Origin: Novosphingobium sp. SCN 66-18
Lineage (GTDB): Bacteria; Pseudomonadota; Alphaproteobacteria; Sphingomonadales; Sphingomonadaceae
Reading direction: 5' to 3'
Assembly (NCBI GenBank): GCA_001725355.1
Contig: MEGD01000007.1
Location: 245,364-309,363 of the forward strand
DNA length: 64,000 bases
Shown here piece after piece: positions 58,608 to 64,000 of the stretch; positions within the stretch are counted from its first letter, which is position 1, and each line of letters begins with the position of its first letter. The notes under the pieces were generated by a model. It did no database searches, had not been told where the DNA came from, and was given only the letters and a program-made list of their open reading frames with translations. The translations under genes were made by a program, and so were the position numbers.

Positions 58608-59449
58608 AGAGGCACCACCCGCTCTATCCGGGCCAGCCGTTCGGGCAGCGCCGCCGCGGCCAGCACGCTGGCTTCGCGAATGCGCGCGTCGGCGATCGTA
58701 TCGCCATCGAGATGGCCGGCACCGGGATGACACATGACCACATGCATATCCGAAGGCGCGGCAAAGAAGCGCGGCAAAATCGCGGCATAGTCGGTGGTGA
58801 AATCGTAATGCCCGCCAAAGCTGCGGTTGCTGGCAACCCCGCGACGGGAGAGCAGCCGCCGGAAACCGGCCGCGTGGAGGCTCGATCCGATCGCCTTGTC
58901 GATGAACGGCCGCCGGCTCATCGCCCCCAGCCGGTCTCCGGGGTTGCGCACCCAGGCGTGCGGGGCGTGTTCCAGCACGGCATCGACCACCACTTCGCGC
59001 AGGCCCGGATAGACATGGACATGCTGGTGCGCGTCCACGAAATCCGGTGCCGCGCCACGCACCGCCACAAAGGCCGCGATCTGCGCGTCTATTTCCGCGC
59101 GGAACTCCTTGAGGTCCAGCTTCCGCCGGTGCGCCATCACCATCAGCGCGTCCGCACCCGGCAGGCGGCCATCGGTATCCGTGCAGGACATGCGCGTGAT
59201 CGGGCGCTCGCTGGACAGCGTGAGGTGCAGCCCCACATGCAGCGGCCCGTGGCGCGGATCGCGCATCCGCGCGGCCTCGACCAGCAGGGGCGCATCCTTC
59301 TCCCAGTTCGCGAAAGGCACCATGCAACTGACGGCGTTGATGCTGCCCGATGCCGCCAGCGACGCGATCGTTTCGCTGATCCCGCGCGAAAGCGCGAAAT
59401 CGTCGGCGCACAGGATGAACCGCTCAGGCATGGGACAGCTGGCTTTCAT
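58604..59449 (-). CDS. hpnK: HpnK/ChbG-type carbohydrate deacetylase
   Basis: 281 residues (or 275 from the next Met at 59431). YdjC/HpnK fold: FILCADDFALSRGISE near 11-26 with the metal Asp pair, HVGLHLTLSSERP near 72-84, DFVDAHQHVHVYPGL near 136-150 with the His pair, and DMHVVMCHPG near 235. HpnK was named from hopanoid clusters, and related ChbG deacetylates chitin-type disaccharides. The remaining hopanoid genes are not visible, so the exact substrate is open. It overlaps the glycosyltransferase upstream and fecI downstream. Confidence 0.8.
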   Translation of the reverse strand: MKASCPMPERFILCADDFALSRGISETIASLAASGSINAVSCMVPFANWEKDAPLLVEAARMRDPRHGPLHVGLHLTLSSERPITRMSCTDTDGRLPGADALMVMAHRRKLDLKEFRAEIDAQIAAFVAVRGAAPDFVDAHQHVHVYPGLREVVVDAVLEHAPHAWVRNPGDRLGAMSRRPFIDKAIGSSLHAAGFRRLLSRRGVASNRSFGGHYDFTTDYAAILPRFFAAPSDMHVVMCHPGAGHLDGDTIADARIREASVLAAAALPERLARIERVVPL

Positions 59450-60305
59450 GGCGTCTCAACCTTTCACTGCTGAGGGCGCGCGCGCGCAGCTTGTCCGCGA
59501 GGTATCCGTGGAAGAACGCCTTGCGATTCGCCGCGCGCGAGCAATGGTACAGGATGCGTTCGTGAAAGCGCCAGCCCGGCGCGGGGCCGGAGCCGGACCG
59601 TTCGAGTGGCGCGCATTCGAAGTGCCGGTGATAGGCGATGCGGCCTTGCTGCTCGATCCGTGCCATGATCTCGTGATCTTCCAGCACCCAGTTCCAGATC
59701 TGCGGATCGAAACCGCCGGCCGCTCGCAGCGCCGAGGTGCGGAACACCTGCCCCGCCCCGCCGTTCAGACACTGCTGCGGCAGCAGCTTCGACGTCAGTT
59801 CCAGTTTCCATCCCGCGAACCGCCGTTGCCAGCGCGAAGCGCCGGGCGGTTGCGTGGCGGCGACAGCGGCCACCGCGCCCCGGTCCAGCAAGCTGCCGGC
59901 GCGCGAAAGATAGTCGGGCGGGTACAGCGTGTCGGCATCGCACGTGGCGACGAATTCGGTGCCCGTCGCCGCCAGCCCGGTCCGCAGCGCGGCGACCTTG
60001 CCCGGCTCCTGTTCAACCAGCAATTCCGCCGAGACCCCCGCCGCCGCGCACGCCGCCAGCGCCACCGCCCCGCTGCCGTCGGTCGAGGCGTTGTCCACCA
60101 GCACCAGACGGAACGGAACGTCCTGCCGCGCCAGGCTGGCGATGCAGGACGGCAGATGCGCGCGTTCGTTGAAGAACGGCACGATCACGGTCCAGCGCTC
60201 GGCGTGCCAGGCATGGATGCCGCCCAGGCCTTGCGAAATGCCGCCCATCGCCTCGGGATCGCCCGATGCGGTCATGCCTGCCGTGATGCTCGTCGCGTCT
60301 CTCAT
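59424..60305 (-). CDS. family 2 glycosyltransferase
   Basis: 293 residues from ATG 60305, which follows GGGGAG; the longer open frame adds an unlikely leader. GT-A fold: WTVIVPFFNERAHLPSCIASL near 37-57, LVLVDNASTDGSG near 67-79, FVATCDADTLYPPDYLSRAG near 117-136 (DXD-type), and the ED-like WVLEDHEIMAR near 206. No membrane segment is obvious. It transfers a sugar to a lipid or polysaccharide acceptor, and the tight coupling to the HpnK-like deacetylase suggests they act on the same glycan. Confidence 0.82.
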   Translation of the reverse strand: MRDATSITAGMTASGDPEAMGGISQGLGGIHAWHAERWTVIVPFFNERAHLPSCIASLARQDVPFRLVLVDNASTDGSGAVALAACAAAGVSAELLVEQEPGKVAALRTGLAATGTEFVATCDADTLYPPDYLSRAGSLLDRGAVAAVAATQPPGASRWQRRFAGWKLELTSKLLPQQCLNGGAGQVFRTSALRAAGGFDPQIWNWVLEDHEIMARIEQQGRIAYHRHFECAPLERSGSGPAPGWRFHERILYHCSRAANRKAFFHGYLADKLRARALSSERLRRHESQLSHA

Positions 60306-60444
60306 GCACAGAACTCCCCGTCCGTGCATGAGACGACAGCGGGAGGCCATTCCCGCCTCCCGCGCTTTCAAATTCGGTCAGACTGGCGTCAGAGGCGCGC
60401 CCCGCCTAGGTGCGCGGCCGATCCGAGCAGCGGCGTTGCCGGGA

Positions 60445-61329
60445 TCAAAGCCCCAGCAGCCTCCGGGCGACGGCGCGCACCTCGTCCGCCATGTCGGGCC
60501 GTTCCAGCGACAGCGCCAGCGTAGCCTCGACGAAGCCGGTCTTGCTGCCGCAGTCGAAACGGCGGCCGGCGAAGGTCACGGCATGGAACGGCTGCTGTCC
60601 GATCATGGTCGCCATGGCGTCGGTCAACTGAATCTCGCCGCCCGCGCCCTTTTCCTGCCCTTCCAGCGTGCGCATCACTTCCGGCTGGAGGATGTAGCGC
60701 CCGGAGATGATCAGGTTGGACGGCGCTTCTTCACGCTTGGGCTTTTCGACCAGCCCCTTCACTTCGGTCAGCGAGCCCTGGCGCGCGCCCGGCGCGATCA
60801 CGCCATAGCTCGAAACTTCCTCTTCCGGCACTTCCAGCACGCTGATGAGGTTGCCGCCCACTTCGTGATAGGCATCGACCATCTGCTTCATGCAGCCCGG
60901 CGCACCGATCATCAGTTCATCGGGCAGGAAGATCGCGAACGGTTCGTCCCCCACGATCGCGCGCGCGCACCACACCGCGTGGCCCAGCCCCATCGGCACC
61001 TGCTGGCGCACCGTGACCAGATTGCCCGGCAGAATGCGCGTGGGCTCCAGCACGTCGAGGTTCTTGCCGCGATCGATCATGGTGCGTTCCAGTTCGAACG
61101 CGGTATCGAAGTGCTCGACGATCGAGGTCTTGCCGCGCCCGGTCACGAAAATCATCTGCTCGATGCCGGCCTCGCGCGCCTCGTCGACCGCATACTGGAT
61201 CAGGGGCCGGTCGATGATCGGCAGCATTTCCTTCGGAATCGCTTTGGTCGCTGGCAAGAACCGCGTGCCCAGCCCCGCGACGGGAAACACCGCCTTGCGG
61301 ATCGGCTTGCGTTCGGTCGAACCCTTCAT
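60445..61329 (-). CDS. galU: UTP-glucose-1-phosphate uridylyltransferase
   Basis: 294 residues from ATG 61329, five bases after GAGGAG. Nucleotidyl transferase core: KAVFPVAGLGTRFLPATKAIPKEMLPI near 12-38 with the signature GLGTRFLPATK, then FLPDELM near 129 and EKP near 190. It makes UDP-glucose for glycan synthesis in the envelope. It lies 140 bases upstream of the glycosyltransferase on the same strand; the pair may share purpose but no clear operon link is visible. Confidence 0.95.
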   Translation of the reverse strand: MKGSTERKPIRKAVFPVAGLGTRFLPATKAIPKEMLPIIDRPLIQYAVDEAREAGIEQMIFVTGRGKTSIVEHFDTAFELERTMIDRGKNLDVLEPTRILPGNLVTVRQQVPMGLGHAVWCARAIVGDEPFAIFLPDELMIGAPGCMKQMVDAYHEVGGNLISVLEVPEEEVSSYGVIAPGARQGSLTEVKGLVEKPKREEAPSNLIISGRYILQPEVMRTLEGQEKGAGGEIQLTDAMATMIGQQPFHAVTFAGRRFDCGSKTGFVEATLALSLERPDMADEVRAVARRLLGL

Positions 61330-61528
61330 GTTCACTCCTCAATAGCGTTACGGCCAGAGCTTCACCCGGCGTTGCTCCGACATTGCCATGCGACCCGCAT
61401 TCTTTTGTACGCCCGGCACTTGCTGCGCCAAGGCTTTGCGCCCGCCTGTTCCACCAGGGGCACCAGGCGCGGAATTGCTCTGCTAAACCCTGTTCATGCG
61501 ACACCGCGGTGACATAAGACACAACGAA

Positions 61529-61543
61529 TGTTGCATTGCAACA
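61529..61543. promoter_or_regulatory. TGTTGC-ATT-GCAACA palindrome upstream of galU
   Basis: A perfect inverted repeat with the same half-sites (TGTTGC/GCAACA) as the palindrome inside the clpB promoter spacer (13267-13284), but with a 3-base instead of a 6-base centre. It lies about 200 bases before the galU start. Probably an operator; the protein is unknown. Confidence 0.4.
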
Positions 61544-61640
61544 AAATGAGACACCTTTGTTAGCCGCCTGAAAGCACTGCGATATTCCGTTCGCTGCCTA
61601 TCGCGGTGGAAGCCTTGACATCGCGTTACCGCGCACCGGA

Positions 61641-61669
61641 ACGAAAAAGGGAGCCACAAGGCTCCCTTT
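61641..61669 (-). terminator. Rho-independent terminator of sucCD
   Basis: On the minus strand AAAGGGAGCC pairs perfectly with GGCTCCCTTT across TTGT and is followed by TTTCGTTCC, 60 bases past the sucD stop. The best intrinsic terminator in the window. Confidence 0.85.
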
Positions 61670-61728
61670 CCCGTTTCCGTACCGGTCCCGGCCAGTCCGG
61701 CTTGCGCCAGACCCGAGAATCGGGCGTC

Positions 61729-62610
61729 TTACTTGAGCGCTTCGGCCAGCGTTTCACCCAGCAGGCTGGGCGAGGGGGAAACGCGGATACCCGCCGCTTC
61801 CATCGCCGCGATCTTGCTTTCCGCATCGCCCTTGCCGCCCGAAACGATTGCGCCGGCGTGACCCATGCGGCGTCCCGGAGGCGCCGAGCGGCCCGCGATG
61901 AAACCGGCCATCGGCTTCTTGCGGCCGCGCTTGGCCTCGTCGATCAGGAACTGCGCGGCCTGCTCCTCGGCGTCGCCGCCGATTTCGCCGATCATGATGA
62001 TCGACTTGGTGTCCTCGTCGGCCAGGAACAGCTCCAGCACGTCGATGAAGTTGGTGCCGTTGACCGGGTCACCGCCGATGCCGACCGCGGTGGTCTGGCC
62101 CAGGCCGATGTTCGAGGTCTGGAACACGGCCTCATAGGTCAGCGTGCCCGAGCGCGAGACGACGCCGACCGAGCCCTTCTTGAAGATGGAGCCGGGCATG
62201 ATGCCGATCTTGCATTCATCCGGCGTCAGCACGCCGGGGCAGTTCGGGCCGATCAGGCGCGACTTGCTGCCCGAAAGCGCGCGCTTCACGCGCACCATGT
62301 CGAGCACCGGGATGCCTTCGGTGATGCAGACGATCAGTTCCATCTGCGCGTCGATCGCCTCGAGGATGGCGTCGGCCGCGCCCGGAGGCGGCACGTAGAT
62401 GCACGAGGCGGTGGCGCCGGTGGCGGCCTTCGCCTCGGCCACGGTATCATACTGCGGCAGGCCGATGTGGGTGGTGCCGCCCTTGCCCGGGGTCACGCCC
62501 GCAACCATCTGCGTGCCGTAGTCCAGCGCCGCCTGCGTGTGGAACGCACCGGTCTTGCCGGTCATCCCCTGGGTGATGACCTTGGTGTTCTTGTTGACGA
62601 GAATGCTCAT
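61729..62610 (-). CDS. sucD: succinate-CoA ligase (ADP-forming) alpha subunit
   Basis: 293 residues. CoA-binding Rossmann domain ([25 protein letters not shown]) and the ligase domain with [14 protein letters not shown] near 206-219 and the phosphohistidine loop [14 protein letters not shown] near 245-258. With SucC it couples succinyl-CoA cleavage to ATP synthesis in the TCA cycle. It begins 3 bases after the sucC stop. Ends before the T-run hairpin. Confidence 0.96.
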   Translation of the reverse strand: MSILVNKNTKVITQGMTGKTGAFHTQAALDYGTQMVAGVTPGKGGTTHIGLPQYDTVAEAKAATGATASCIYVPPPGAADAILEAIDAQMELIVCITEGIPVLDMVRVKRALSGSKSRLIGPNCPGVLTPDECKIGIMPGSIFKKGSVGVVSRSGTLTYEAVFQTSNIGLGQTTAVGIGGDPVNGTNFIDVLELFLADEDTKSIIMIGEIGGDAEEQAAQFLIDEAKRGRKKPMAGFIAGRSAPPGRRMGHAGAIVSGGKGDAESKIAAMEAAGIRVSPSPSLLGETLAEALK

Positions 62611-62613
62611 GGT

Positions 62614-63813
<1,200 letters not shown>

Positions 63814-63864
63814 GATCCCTCCTGGGGTGGAATGGAAACTGCGAATCGGAAGCCCTCTCGGGCC

Positions 63865-64000
63865 TTAGAGCTTGCTCGTCAACTCCGGGACGATGGAAAA
63901 GAGGTCGCCCACGAGGCCGATGTCTGCGACCTGGAAGATGGGGGCGTCCTCGTCCTTGTTGATGGCGATGATGGTCTTGGAATCCTTCATGCCGGCCAGG
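63865..64000 (-). CDS. etfA: electron transfer flavoprotein alpha subunit, 3' end
   Basis: Only the last 45 codons lie in the window; the rest is beyond the right edge. [20 protein letters not shown] followed by [24 protein letters not shown] is the FAD-binding C-terminal segment that ends EtfA proteins. The alpha and beta subunits shuttle electrons from acyl-CoA and other dehydrogenases to the quinone pool. The stop lies 51 bases before the sucC start on the same strand, so cotranscription is possible. Confidence 0.92.
   Translation of the reverse strand, partial: LAGMKDSKTIIAINKDEDAPIFQVADIGLVGDLFSIVPELTSKL

Larger units (their letters stand above)
61330..61728 (-). other. 399-base gap between sucD and galU
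   Basis: No gene is supported. It holds the ribosome-binding site of galU, a palindrome TGTTGC-ATT-GCAACA at 61529-61543 in an AT-richer stretch (about 61510-61560) that probably carries the galU promoter, and the sucD terminator (61641-61669). I found no RNA gene. Confidence 0.6.

Noticed and set aside
61500-61560. RpoH promoter upstream of galU
   Set aside because: The minus strand has CTTATGT, a good -10, but no CTTG 17 bases upstream.

Overview
The window is a GC-rich, gene-dense chromosomal segment of an alphaproteobacterium, most likely a sphingomonad (Novosphingobium, Sphingobium or Sphingomonas type). The grounds are a protocatechuate 4,5-cleavage (lig) gene cluster, three long TonB-dependent receptors, ATP12 and COQ9 homologues, an HpnK-type deacetylase, an alphaproteobacterial RpoH-type promoter and short palindromic intergenic repeats of the kind scattered through sphingomonad genomes. 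The genus is an inference. I see no rRNA operon, insertion sequence, prophage or CRISPR array.

Layout. 1-2.5 kb: the end of a lig cluster (ligK fragment, ligU-like tautomerase, ligI lactonase) that turns 2-pyrone-4,6-dicarboxylate into pyruvate and oxaloacetate. 2.6-4.6 kb: a coupled pair, a BioF2-type acetyltransferase and a small proline-dehydrogenase-like barrel. 4.6-13.3 kb: polysaccharide deacetylase, fumC, YjbQ, a DUF2059 protein, an S9 peptidase and clpB with a recognisable heat-shock promoter. 13.3-14.4 kb: a lower-GC insert with an uncharacterised gene. 14.5-22.1 kb: TonB receptor, M16 peptidase, a small beta-rich protein and two tandem paralogous exported proteins. 22.1-26.6 kb: gatCAB, a membrane-anchored FKBP isomerase and rpsU. 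26.8-30.6 kb: six genes joined end to end by 1-4 base overlaps (crcB, RluA-type synthase, PaiB-like, HAD, small membrane protein, ATP12). 30.6-34.1 kb: a Mla-type lipid ABC transporter. 34.2-46.1 kb: valS, queE, ssb, feoAB, coq9, an ankyrin protein, SCO, YcgN, a YgjP-type metallopeptidase and ribD-ribE.

46.1-52.7 kb is the most interesting part: a 476-base leader with a probable SAM-II (metA-type) riboswitch and a second foldable element precedes a tight operon of TonB receptor, flavin-dependent NtaA/SnaA/DszA-type monooxygenase, MFS transporter and TauD-type dioxygenase. This reads as an organosulfur-scavenging operon that would be shut down when S-adenosylmethionine is plentiful.

52.8-54.6 kb: a divergent SDR/LysR pair, then tRNA-Val(TAC). 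54.8-60.3 kb, all on the minus strand and overlapping: glycosyltransferase, HpnK-like deacetylase, FecI sigma factor, FecR and an STN-type TonB receptor, a cell-surface signalling system coupled to two envelope enzymes. 60.4-64 kb: galU, sucD, sucC and the 3' end of etfA.

Coordinates of starts were corrected by hand where the longest open frame clearly ran upstream of the gene. Function calls rest on motifs read by eye; no database search was possible.
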